Both the position numbers and the translations under genes were made by a program. DNA of 64,000 nucleotides from contig JANBPK010000821.1 in the NCBI GenBank assembly GCA_027579435.1, positions 41,026 through 105,025 on the forward strand. Direction: 5' to 3'. Numbering within the stretch: the stretch's first letter is position 1; every line of letters starts with the position of its first letter. Source of the DNA: Candolleomyces eurysporus. Lineage: Eukaryota > Basidiomycota > Agaricomycetes > Agaricales > Psathyrellaceae. This document shows, piece by piece, positions 1-11,355 of this stretch. The notes under the pieces were generated by a model that was not told where the DNA came from, ran no database searches, and saw nothing but the letters and a program-made list of their open reading frames with translations.

Positions 1-1
1 T

Positions 2-2709
2 AAAGTACAAGGTGACAAGCCTCCCGAATCCCTTGGAGCTGAGCCTCGAGAGCGCACTCGAAGTCGCAGTCGGCTGCGACGCGGGGATCGTAAGGATAAG
101 AAGAAGGGCAAGAAGGAAAAGAAACAACCTCAAGTCGGGCTCTTCGTCACAAAGGAGCTAGCCCAAGCTATCGAGACGACCAAGTCCACCGTCGAGCGCA
201 TCGCTAGGGAATGCCGGGCGAAGAATCGAAGATTCAGGTATATTGCTGGTCTGTTTCGACATTCTATTCGATCTTACATTAGCTCTCTATTTCAGGGATC
301 CAGAATTCGATCTAGAATACGATCAATGGAGGTGTTTGCATGGCTACTCACAGCAAGCCGATGTTGTTGGGAAGGACGTGCAGCGTGTCACTGAGATCTT
401 TGATCACCCCGAATTCTTCCTCCCTGGAGGAGCTGCTCAATCCACAGCCATCCGGCAAGGAGGGTTGGGCGACTGCTACTTCTTATCTGCCCTGGCTACC
501 GTCTCCAGCTTACCGGGGCTCATAGAAAAAATTTGTGTCGCGGTACGAACTGGTCATTCACCTATGGGCTCAAATCGCTGAATCATGCTCCCTCTCTAGC
601 GGGATGAGCAGGTTGGCATTTACGGCTTCATTTTCTACCAAGATCGGGGATGGGTCGGTGTAATTGTCGATGAGTACGTCCCTTATTCACTCTGCACGGA
701 CACGAATTCATAATCCGCAATGCAGCATGCTGTACACCAAGATACCCAAGTATGAATCCCTGGATCAGGCTCAGAAGGAAGTCTATCACGAAGACAAAGA
801 ACGTTTCAACGAAATCGCTAGGAAGGGGGGCCAGGTTCTCATTTATGCAAAAGCAGGAACCAGCAACGAAACTTGGGTTCCTATCATCGAAAAGGCATAC
901 GCAAAACTCTACGGCTGTTATGCCCATATCGGCTCGGGGGGTCAAACTAGGGAAGCGATCGAGGACTTGACTGGGTTAGTAACTTTCATCATTTCACGTT
1001 TAAAAAAATAATGGACCGATACACTCTTTCCACAGTGGCGTTGCTTCCAACCTGAACGCTCGGGTAAGTTTGCGATCTTCTAGCCCTTGTGATTGAACCT
1101 AGCGGCTTAATCTACTTCAAGGATATTTTGGACGTTGACAAGTTCTGGAAAGAGGAATTGTCTCGGGTGAACAAAGACCGCCTCTTCGCCTGTGCCTTCG
1201 ATTCTCTCGATGCGCCTGCGGACGCACCATGGGCCGACCCCACTGTGCAAGGCTTGATCGGTGGCCACGCTTATGCTGTCCTCAGAGCTGCCGAGATCAA
1301 CGGAAAGCGTTTCGTTGTGCTTCGAAATCCTTGGGGTCAATCCGAATGGACGGGGCCTTGGTCCGATGGCTCGAAGGAATGGACTGCAGAATGGCTGAAG
1401 CTTCTTCCCCAGCTCAAGCATTCTTTCGGAGACGATGGTCAATTTGTCATGGAGTGTAAGTTGAATTTCTTCCATTGAATTCCCTGTTCTCATGTTTGTT
1501 GCTGGCATAGACAAGGACTTCTTGAGATATTTCACGGATATCGACAGGGTTCTCCTTTTCAATGATACTTGGACTGTAGCGTCCTACTGGTTGAATGTTC
1601 CAATCTCCCCTATTCCTGCCGCACCAGCCTACGGGATGCTATCCTGTAAGCTTTCTCCCATTCGTCGTGGACTTGCCTTTGTACTCACCCTTCGCCTCAC
1701 AGTCCATGTCAACATTCCCGCCGAGAGCAAAACTAAGACCAAGGTCATTTTCGTTCTCTCACAATTGAACAACCGGTCTTTCGAGAGTATCGAGAAAGAC
1801 GTGAGGATCACCTTCGAGTTCAGCGTCGTCAAAGTAGGAGAACTCAGTTCCATTGCCACGGGCTCCTGCGACAGACCTTTCTCTCGCTCCGGCTCCGTTG
1901 AATTGGATCTCGAGGCTGGCGACTATATCGTTTATGTCAAACTTGACCAACTCCGTGAGGTGGACCCCTCCTCGGACTATTCTGATTGGAACATCCCGTA
2001 TAGGTCCTACCCCAATATCGTCAATGTGAGTACATGGCATTGAACCTTGACTCGTCAAAGCCTGATTCGTTCTTCAGCCTTCCGCTAGAGTCATCTCCAG
2101 GATTTTAACGAACAAGGTGAAGACGCTTTCCCTGACTCAAAGTAAGTCCGCTTTCCGTTTCTTGTATGGCTGTTTCTAACATCTCTTGTCTACTAGACTG
2201 GGACGGAGTGTATGTGCATCCCATATTTTGACATTCCGGTGCAAAGCTAACATCTGCCTTTCAGCGGAGAGACCGATTACGTCGTCAAATCCCTGGAGGA
2301 AATCATTAAACAAGATCTCGAAGATATGAATGCATCCGATTCTGAAGAAGAAACCGACGAAGACGAAGATGACGACGACGACGATGACAGCGGGAGTAGC
2401 GTTGCAGAAGAAGTCAGCAAACCCGCCAGCGATGCCGGAGAGGCAAAGCCTTCAACGGAGGGAGAAGGCGATGGCGAAGAGAAGAAACCAGAAGACGGAG
2501 CCACAGTTGGAGAGGTTACGATCCCTGTTCCCGACAATGACAGCGATTCCGAAGAGGAAGAGGAAGAAGTATCCCCTGTCGAATGGGTCGACCTCATCGA
2601 AGACAAGGGCGACGAAGCAGCTCTAGGCTTAAGGGTCTACACTCAGACCAAAGACCCTGCGCTCGTCGTCGGACGCATCAAGTCAGCGGATGACACATGG
2701 GAATTGTGA
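2..2709 (+). CDS. calpain-like cysteine protease, 5' end outside the window
   Basis: Calpain-family (C2) intracellular cysteine protease. A lysine/arginine-rich segment is followed by the catalytic core: Cys in GGLGDCYFLSALA (about 460-500), His in GGHAYAVLRA (about 1260) and Asn in RNPWGQSEWTG (about 1325), so all three active-site residues are present. A C2-like/domain III segment follows (1511-2025), then a very acidic tail rich in Asp, Glu and Ser (2326-2600). Reading frame and family pattern give exons at about 2-237, 296-541, 611-673, 726-974, 1036-1063, 1122-1455, 1511-1645, 1703-2025, 2078-2141, 2197-2209 and 2265-2709. The first methionine lies upstream of the window. The family acts in Ca-linked limited proteolysis; some fungal members (PalB/Rim13) serve pH signalling, but I cannot assign this one. 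Family certain, subfamily not. Confidence 0.9.
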
Positions 2710-2975
2710 AGCGGTTCTGTGGGTTAGGGGTCTCTGGGTTTCAACGGTTTTTTTTGAGTCTTCATGGTCGGTCGAAAATCTGAACGAAAACACTGTACGG
2801 GCATCGTGAATCTTGTATCTAGTAAGAAACTTCGTATAAAACTTTTATATATGTACAGAACCTTCATGCATATCACGATGGCGCAAGTCTATCTATTGTC
2901 AGGAGTGATGCATGGCGGTGTTAGCTAGACTTGAGGAATACAACGATCTGCGGCTAATTACTATCGCCTCCAATA
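2710..2975. other. convergent 3' intergenic region
   Basis: Short spacer between two converging genes. It is AT-rich near 2820-2860 and probably holds both 3' untranslated regions. No other feature seen. Confidence 0.5.
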
Positions 2976-5609
2976 TCAATGGGCCTGGACAAGCCCTGAT
3001 CCCTCCCCGACCTTGGCGAACCTGAGGTTGACGCTAGACGACCACCCTTCCAAGTCATCGTCGTATTCAGGGAAAGGCACTTCTGAAAGCCCTCCAGCCC
3101 TCGATGCCGCAATGATATGTAACAAATCGCCTGGATTAAACCAGGCATTTGCTCTGTCATCCGCCTCCGACTTGGGAATCCTTGCCATTGCAGCTTTCCA
3201 GCTGGCACGGGAGGTACAGAACATCGTTACGAGGACGATGAAGATTGAGGTAAGGCTGATGATGGTTGGAGCCACAAGAGTTGCGGCAGCTGCTCCTGGA
3301 TCTATATCTTGAGACCACCCGACAGTCGCCGTTTCGTAGGTACCATTAAGTGCAACTCGTAGGTTTTCGGGCAGCTCGCCTCCAGAATTTGGGACTAGTC
3401 TGCTGTTCGATGTCGAATATGCTGACCGTAGAAGCTAGAAAGAAGGGGTTGGCTCCTATTCTCCATGAAGAGAACGATCTCGTATGATGGCACTCACTGT
3501 GAGACTAAACTCTAAAACACCTCGAATGTATGCTTCCAGCACTTTCGGAACAAGCGTTGAGTCTAGCTGTGCTGCATCTGGCGGACCAACGAAGGATCGG
3601 ATGACGTCCCCAACAGCACTTCCTCGAGTACTTTGGCCTTGTTCAACTACACCTTTGATGAAAAGGTCGGTAGCAAACGAGCCGAGCCATGGTGCAGGCG
3701 TTTCCCTCCACGACCTTGTGCCATTGATGAGGGACGGGAACGATGAGTTGAAAAGGGCGGAGGTATCTTGATAATGAACGTCGACGAAGGTGGTCGTAGG
3801 CCATACGGAGCAGATGGTACTGTTCATGAAGGAATATTTCCCTGCACCAGCGATGATAACATCTGGGACAAAGTCTCTTCGTAAGTTTTACTCCAAGAAG
3901 CAGGAGATAGAGCAGGAGACATACCCCAATAGACTCCGCCATTCCCGTCGTTAACACCACAAGGAGCCGCAAATACACCGTCTCCAGCCGCATTGGTCAA
4001 AACTACATTGCTCCTGACGACTTCCCCAGTCGTTCCATTGCTAGTTCCATCATAGTTTAACGTCGTGTATCCATCCCCGGTGCAACCGACCGTAATGCTC
4101 CCAGCCGCCAGGTCCAACGCAGCTGTAGGATCCGAGCGGTCGAGATAGCTCACGATAGCACTGGGTCGCGTTGTGCCTGTCAATGGCACTGAACGGCATT
4201 CGACACGGGAAGTGAACCCTTGCTGGGTCAGATTGAAGCTGACGGGGAAAAGACCTCTTCTACGAGCGTTCACGTTCGAGTTGAGATCGGTAATTCTGAT
4301 GGATGGGGGTATCGAGTCTCCTGACGAGGAGGTTGTGGTGCTGATCCATGGAGTCCACGTTGCAGGGAGGGTTCCGCCTATTGAACGAGGAAACATGTTA
4401 GGACCCTGAAGATGATAGCGTACAATATTTTGCCCCTACCAGTGGAGTTGATATATGACAATTGGTTGAAATTAAGGATACTCGGCAAGGAGAACTTGGT
4501 GCTAGCAGCTGTGGAACCCGCTTGGGCGATCAAGGAAAGGGAGTTCGCAAACAACTCTGGGAAGATGATACTCGTCAGTCAGAAGTTCGAATCGTCGGGA
4601 GATCGACTGAAACTGACCTGGTGTGACGACTTGCTGGTTCGCTTGCATTAACCTTCTAAATTCTTCACTAGTAAGGTCTAGCTCGAAGCCACTCAGGCCA
4701 GCCCTAACGGGAACGTCTTTTGGGGAGAGTAATGTGGTCCAACTGAATGACAGGCATCCGGGTGTCAGCTTCAGTTGCTCTCCAAACTTTATCAAAGGTG
4801 AGTTCAAACTTACCTAGCCGTCTGCAAGGTGATGCAAATATACAAAAGAATCGACGCGAGAGACCATGCCCATCGTTGCCAGCTCAAGATAAAAGATTCG
4901 TTCGAGAGTGTTAATGCGGCATTGAGGTTCCACAATGGAACGGGTTTAGGACCCGTCAAGAAACGGTTCAGAGAGTAGTAGATCGCGCTAGCCATAAACC
5001 TGCATGGTACGTGGATCAGACCATGCAACATGCAACCCGAGAAAAAAAAAACGCGGACTTACGAGGTCGATAGCAGGCCGATAGCTGTTCCAATGGTGGA
5101 TACAACCAGAATAACGACCTGTTGGTGCATTTTCGCGTAAAGGGCCGCGCTTTCAGGAAGAGGGACGGGGTTGTAGGAAGTGATAATGAAAAAGGCGTAT
5201 AAAAAGATCAAGAGCGCGACGTGAACTGCGATGACGAGGATTGGCATGGAAAACCGTATCGATGACCATTTGGATGGCCTGCACAGTGAGTTAATTGAGG
5301 CACGAGACAGAACGGGGCTTCAACTCACCTCTTCCCTGTCATCTTCTTTACCTTCGGATGCGCAATTTGGGTGTGCACCATCGATTCCTTCTCTGAAGTC
5401 ATCGCCGTCGACATAGGTCGCTTCGTTGCGTAGGGGTCGTCGTACTCCGCCTGCGCGACTTTGGAGTAGCCGTGGTCCGTAGAATAGCCAGCTGGTTCCT
5501 CCTGGCCTGGAGCCATGTATGTCGTTTCAGACGAAGGTTCCGGAAAAGTTATATGTATTGGGCCATGAGGCTGCGGAGGGTATATGTGCGAGGCCATTTG
5601 GCACGTCAA
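2976..5609 (-). CDS. uncharacterised multi-pass membrane protein
   Basis: I do not recognise a named family. The spliced product starts with a Pro/Tyr-rich cytosolic-looking region (MASHIYPPQP, 5597 downward; an in-frame ATG lies 12 bases upstream). Two hydrophobic helices follow (5059-5247), then a third (about 4815-4875, WAWSLASILLYICITL). A long Ser/Thr/Asn-rich region with many N-glycosylation sequons (3460-4780) comes next, then a fourth helix (APTIISLTSIFIVLVTMF, about 3210-3260) and a cytosolic tail ending GLVQAH. Open segments at 5325-5609, 5059-5247, 4810-5031, 4502-4807, 3824-4396, 3456-3827 and 2976-3275 are separated by small introns. The layout of three N-terminal helices, a large glycosylated loop and one C-terminal helix is common in Agaricomycete hypothetical proteins. 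Exon ends are approximate. Confidence 0.7.
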
Positions 5610-6618
5610 CAGACGTAATTCGAAAAGGCGGCGGCGAGAGGAACGGATCGGCTAGAGCGATAGAGCCGCACCTTCGGGTATTAAATAGTTTCATGCTGAA
5701 TGGGGTAGAGTGACGAGCGCTGGCAGCAGCATCTTCACCGCTCATGACAGTGACATGAGGGCCTGTGCAAAAGGTATTTTTGTCGTGGTCGCATCAGTGA
5801 TGTCGTCTCGCTTAATTTGCTTCTGCTACCGAGTCCACGATGCACCAATCGATCGACAAGGTACGCTCCGAGTTTTTGGTCAGGTTTCATGAAATTGCCT
5901 CAACCAAGTTGACAAGATCGTTGAATGAAGAGAACTCATATTTAAAATTGAACGACGACTTACAGTTCACCACCACTCGGGCTTTGGCTTTTGCAACTAC
6001 CAGTAAGCTCACGCTTCGGGGATCAGCATACCTGGGCGCTGTCTGACCCTGGCACTGCAAATCGCGAATGCCGCCGGGCAGCACTGGTAGACCGTGGTAT
6101 GTATGTCACTTCCGAATTGCCCATTCAGGACCTGTATTCAGCGCTCTGATACACCAGGCAAAAGGAACTCACACTGCTAGCCAAACCAGTCACACCTGTG
6201 GACACCCTGCAGGCAGAAGTGGCTCGGCCAACGATTGTGTTTCAAATCCACGAGGGATGGGCGCCAGGGTCATCACTTTCTTGGCCTTTTCGGAAGCTGC
6301 TGTACACATCACAGTCCTCCGAGTCGAAAGAGTCAATTGGCGGATATATTTAGCTATTCGAGCCTATCTGACGCCTAAGTATCGTAATTTAAACAATCAA
6401 TGCTTGGATATTTACATACTGTGCGCCCAGGAGTGCAGTGTAGGCATGAACCTCGGCTGGGTCGGGGCTTGAGCAAGGCTTGGGCGGGTTGGGGATCGAC
6501 CCTTAGAAACGGGGGAGCGTTATAATAAAGTACATACTTTCTATGAAATATCCGAGACTCGAAAGCAGACATGAATACATCAACAGTTATCAGCTGCCTT
6601 GGGGTTCATCATGGCCCG
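5610..6618. other. intergenic, no gene seen
   Basis: Only short, poorly coding open frames on both strands. It probably contains the promoter of the membrane-protein gene on its left side. No repeat or RNA gene recognised. Confidence 0.5.
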
Positions 6619-7385
6619 CTAGACGCTATTGGTCACCCTCTTTATCCAGTCTTGCATCGAGTCTGGCTCCAGCGTGCTTTGACTGAGCTGACTCTGGGTT
6701 TTCGCTTTCTTGGATCTATAACTACTGATTCCACGATACCGTTAGGCCGACCTAGAACGAAATCCTGCCACGGAAACACTCACCCTGTAGACGGCATCCA
6801 ACCCTCCAGAAGCATGGGTGCAGTGGTATCGAAACTCGACCAATACGAAGTCGGCACAAAATGAAGCTCGCCATGCAGCCGGAGGTCCTGCAACGACGGG
6901 AACTTGGGCCCTGTTAAAACCTGCGTAGACGGGGCAATCTGCTTAGCAGCGCCTATAAAGGAGTACTTCCGATGATATAACGATAGGTAAAGAAGCTCTG
7001 GCAAAGGTGGAAATTGATCTTCCAATGTCCGCGTGAACGGGGCCGCATAACATATTGTCAGCACTTCCAAGGTGCTAGACACTATTGAGAGAAGGGTATA
7101 CAGATCCTGTCCAGATTCCAGCCCTCTGTTGGGCTTTGGAGTGCTAACGTATAGATATCGAGTCGTTCGTAGCGAGATGTGGGAGTTCTTGAGAGCCTGT
7201 AAGCACAGACTGAGCTGTTCAGCACTGTTCAGCGCGACAGAGAAGAATATGTAATGTCTGGACAGCTGGCGCATCCGCTTTGAAGTCAAGGACAGAGAAT
7301 GTGCTGTCTGGCCGCCATCTCTGCATGCTACGTCGAATATCTGGTGCCAAACTTCTACTGGGCAGCGGTCAAAGTAGCCAAACAT
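6619..7385 (-). CDS. F-box domain protein (small)
   Basis: The N-terminus carries an F-box-like segment: CPVEVWHQIFDVAC, then SLTSKRMRQLSRHYIFFSV. F-box proteins are substrate receptors of SCF ubiquitin ligases. The rest resembles the leucine-rich, poorly conserved C-termini of the many Agaricomycete F-box proteins (PPLPELLYLSLYH, FPSLQDLRLHGEL). The first exon is open from 7385 to 6784 and ends in a consensus GTGAGT donor that overlaps the apparent stop. Splicing to an acceptor near 6725 (or in frame near 6716) adds a tail ending in WIKRVTNSV and a stop at 6619. That tail looks like the usual WIKRV ending of the family, so I prefer the spliced model. About 230 residues, short for the family, so a reduced member is possible. 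Confidence 0.65.
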
Positions 7386-8355
7386 GGAGGTCGAGGTTTT
7401 CTGCTATCTGCCATTTAGCTCTGTCCCAGTTTTCAATAACAATGAGCATACCTTATGGCCTTACTGTTGGGTTGGGTGGAGGTCGAGGTAGCAGACACAA
7501 AGAAGGAGTCAAGGGTCCCCTGTGGGTTTTATGAATGAATAGCCTTCATCGGCGATGATGGTTGACTCTTACGTGTCGGAGTATCAAGTTGCGTCACGCC
7601 GACGCCGCCCGACGCCTAACCGACGGTTAAGCACCGCCACCGTCGCGCCCGCTTTCACGCCCACAACCAACCCTTGAAACCGGACCGATAACACGAAGGC
7701 CATGTACTTATGCAAGTATACATCCGTATGCAGTGTGCACGATCATATCGACAAGCAGTCGCGTCCAAGTCTTCCTCTGCGTCGGCTTGCATTAGGTGGC
7801 ATCCCACGGTGAGCATCCCTTCATTTTTCGTTTCAACCAATCCAGCCCCAGCTTAATATGATAATATGGTTATGTTGGATTTTCTCCGCAATCCAGCCTC
7901 GAATCCCATCTCACTTATCCCACCTATCAAATTCTGCCGTAGCCTACGGAAAGTCCACTTTCGCTGATATTTAGTGTCCTTTTGGTCCCCGTTCCTTTGC
8001 CAGTGCACGTAGGCCTTCCCTGACGCTCCTGCTCTGCATTGGGCCAGACTCTGATGCAAAATCCGATTATTGTCCTTTGCAGCCTGCAATACGCAAATAA
8101 TTATATTTTGCACGTCGCAAGAGGCTTGTCAGAACCTAAGATTTTTGGGTCGGTTTTGCACGCATCTTGCAGACCGCAGGATAGTTGAATACCCAGCGAC
8201 GCCTGGGAATCTGATGCGATGCCAAATCCTTGCGACTTTGATTCGCCGTTCCTTCTCGTTCCTTGTTCCCGGCGTCTACCAATTTTAGGCTCGGACGCCT
8301 ATCTGGGGGGGGNAACACTGCTCATTTTCTTCCCTCAGCTTGCACCATCCTCCGC
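7386..8355. other. intergenic, upstream of first NACHT gene
   Basis: No convincing gene. A short GC-rich stretch with repeated GACGCC words lies at about 7600-7660. N8313 follows a run of G. The right part (from about 8220) is loosely similar to the region just upstream of the second NACHT gene and likely includes the promoter. Confidence 0.45.
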
Positions 8356-10852
8356 ATGGTCCCCCCCNAAATCCAAGAAACTCGGTGTCTGGTCTCGCGT
8401 CTTCTCACGATTCAGCAGTCGCGTGGGCAAACCACCAATTGCCCAACTTGAGGGCTCGTCCCCAATCGCAGCTGGCCCCTCATCGTCCCAACATTCTTCC
8501 ATACGGTTGGTTCCTGGGCTGTCGCCTCCCGCGGGCGCCCCCAAAAGTCCGATCCATGGATCCCAGCCTACAATTTCACAATCTAGGAGTGATGCCGAAG
8601 TACATTCCTCGCACAGTGGGGCGTTCTCGATGCCTGGAAATCAGGATTTTCTTCCACCTCAGACGTTCTCCACGCTGCATCCTGATGACAAACGGGCAGC
8701 ACCAAAGCCCCGTGGCGGCACGGCATCGTTCTTTCCGGGCGCTAGCGGCGTTCGCATGGGAGATATACAGTATTTCGAGGCTTCCCATATTACTGTGCAT
8801 TCAGGTGGCGGCGTTGGCGATTCGTTGAATGATGGTATGTCCAGTTCATTCCATTCTGCTGAGAGATGGGGTATGTCTTACTGAAGTCCGCAGGCTGGGA
8901 ACTCTTGTTGAAGAATATCGCACCCAACGCCCTACACGACTCGAGCGCCCGATACGACGCTCCGAAATGCGATGAAGACACTCGCGTTGAAGTTACTGAC
9001 GAGATCATGGAATGGATCCAAAATCCTGACCTTACTCAACGCTTGCTATGCATGACGGGTGCTGCGGGTGCCGGAAAATCTGCGCTGCAGCAAACTATAG
9101 CCGAGCTCTGCACGGAGTCAGGCATTCTTTCTGCAGCGTTTTTCTGCTCTTCTGCGGACCCCACTCGAAATACGACCTCTTTCATTGTCCCTACCATTGC
9201 CTATCAGATAGGATTGAAGCACCACGGCTTCCGAGGCTCTGTTGCTGCTGCCGTGAAGCATGACCCCAACATCTTCTCCCGTTCGCTACAATCGCAGATG
9301 GATGTCCTCATTGTCCGCCCCTTCGAAAGCCTACAAAGAATCCAGAAACTCGACACCGGCACCTTTCCGTATGTCATTCTCATCGATGGCCTCGATGAGT
9401 GCATCGGCAAATACAGCGCCACTTTACATCCTCCTCCACCCGCCGACATCGATGATCGACGTCGGGCCGAAGATCGACAAGCAGAGCTATTGGCCGCCAT
9501 AAAGCACTGCATCCTTGACAACAATCTCCCCTTTCGCGTATTCATCGCCAGCAGACCGGAATGGGCCATCCGTACAGCGCTCGAACCTGGTGGCCATCTA
9601 CGCCAGGTGGCGTACCACATAGAACTCAGCGACAAGTACGACGCCTCTGGGGACATGCGTCGATACTTGCGGAGGAGGTTCGAAGATATCGGTCTACGAA
9701 TCGGTGACTCTGGATGGTTCAGCGAAGCTGCCATCGAGATTCTTGTCCGAGCTGCTTCGGGGCAGTTCGTATATGTCGCCACGGTGTATAAGTACATATC
9801 GGAGCGTCGAAGTTCCCCAGCGGAGAGGCTGAAGATCGTGCTAACTTGGACACCGCGCGACGGGCAAGTGGTGCGTCCGTTCGAAGCGCTGGATAGGCTT
9901 TATGTTAGCATTCTGTTGACTGCGAAGAAGGCGTACGAAGCTGTTGATACCCACCATGGACGCGATTTTCTCCTTCTTTTCAGGGCACACCATATGAATG
10001 TTGCAGGGTTTGATATACCGTCTGCATCCATGTTTTTTGGATGTCCAGCGGATGTCCTTTCTGCACTGCTTGGCCTGGAAGCCAGGGCTGAGGACATTCT
10101 GTTCTCTGACCTCCGTTCCCTTGTAACCCTCGAAAAGGACCGTGATGGTGATTTATGTCTACGTCTGTATCACAAATCCTTGTCCGACTTTTTGGAGGAA
10201 GAAAGTCGTGCGAAGGAATTGTTCGTGCCGGAATCTTCTGTTTGCACGTACCTATCAAAGCGCTGTATGCAACACATCATCGAATGTCCGCTAGACTTTG
10301 ACTCTCGTGCGTATATAAAAAGCGTATCCTATCGACGTTGATCTGACTTATAACCCTCCGATTTCAGTACCGGATCAATGGGACACACTCCCCCTCCCAG
10401 AGCAACATAGGTGCTCTTTGAAGGAAGCCGCCGAAGATTTATCATTTTTCTTGCGTCGAGCAAACGCTCTCGATGATGAAATTGCAGATTTCACTCATCG
10501 GAATGGATGGCAGAAACTCGAAAATTTGCTGCTTCTAGCCATGGCGGATCCCAAAGCGTGGCTTCGCCGCGGCAGCCATTGGGAGGATTGGATCAAGCTC
10601 CTTCGTCGTTTTGCGGACAAATTAGCAGTGAGCAACCTTCCATTGCTCTGAGATGACAACTCATACTATTTGGTATCCGTTCAGGCCCGAAAGCCTGAGG
10701 TTGCTGCGATTATCATCGGGTTTCTTGAAAATTTGGATCGTGGTCGGGAGGAGCTGGATCGTGAAATGTGGGATTCAATTTCTGATTCCGAGGACTCTGA
10801 GCTCCGCCTCCCTCCTTCCCGAATGAGTTGCACCCCGAGTCCTGTTGCCTAA
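8356..10852 (+). CDS. NACHT-domain STAND protein 1 (NLR-like, no repeat domain)
   Basis: P-loop signalling NTPase of the fungal NLR-like class. Four exons: 8356-8834, 8894-10306, 10368-10627 and 10685-10852, about 772 residues. Walker A is GAAGAGKS (near residue 215) and Walker B is VILIDGLDEC (near 320). The N-terminal 150 residues are Ser/Pro-rich and low complexity. Downstream helices (DRLYVSILLTAKKAYEAVD) match the winged-helix region of Agaricomycete NACHT proteins. No WD40, ankyrin or TPR repeats. The first intron hides an in-frame stop; removing it joins the frames exactly, and the paralogue at 11356 has the same intron. The start is blurred by N8368 after a run of C: one base too many is present compared with the paralogue. 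First member of a NACHT/S28 array. Role in non-self recognition is inferred from the family only. Confidence 0.85.
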
Positions 10853-10856
10853 TATA

Positions 10857-11205
10857 TCATGTATTCGCAAGCGGTATTGCTAGCTGCAATCGGACGAGTT
10901 GAAGTATGAGGCCTCCAGCAAGCACAATCATATTCGTAATGCAGTGGCCGCTGCAAGAGCGGCACCGACCACACCCAATCGGAACGGACTCATCTGCCTC
11001 CCACCGAACCATCACGGGCTGCTTCCGTTGACAGACCTCTCCAATGCTTTGTTCCACAACCACGTTCGCATGCGACATATCCGAACCATGGAACCCATTC
11101 GTGCAGTATATAGGTCGGAGGTCTGTACTTGACGTGTTTGCTTCGGTAGCCATCTCCGACCAAGGATCGCCTTGAAATTTTTTGAGCCTCTGCGGAGGCC
11201 GTCAC
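10857..11205 (-). pseudogene. 3' remnant of an S28 serine peptidase gene
   Basis: This stretch aligns with the last exon of the two complete S28 genes at 13934 and 18919. Shared words are EANTSSTDLRPIY, TNGFH and SDM, including the segment that carries the predicted catalytic His. Small deletions alter the frame after this block, and the hydrophobic C-terminal tail is rewritten. Upstream exons with the catalytic Ser are missing: the second NACHT gene begins about 150 bases further on. It is therefore the truncated partner of NACHT gene 1 in a repeating convergent module. Confidence 0.8.
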
Positions 11206-11355
11206 GCGTCATGAGTAGGGGCGAAGAACGCGCTGAATTCCTGTGTCCGGGCGTCTTTCTATTTCGGGCCACAACGTAAACGTTTGAACTCGTGCCGATT
11301 TGCTGTTGCTTGCTTGCCACCCTCATTACATCTTGCTTCCCCACCCATCTCCTTG

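Noticed and set aside
2326..2626. Alternative open frames in the acidic tail of the calpain gene
   Set aside because: Shadows of repetitive GAA/GAC codons; only the frame in phase with the upstream exons continues the protein.
8819..8900. Frameshift and stop in NACHT gene 1 relative to copy 2
   Set aside because: A GTATGT...CAG intron (8835-8893; 11837-11893 in copy 2) removes the stop, and the 2-base length difference lies inside the intron. The gene is intact here.
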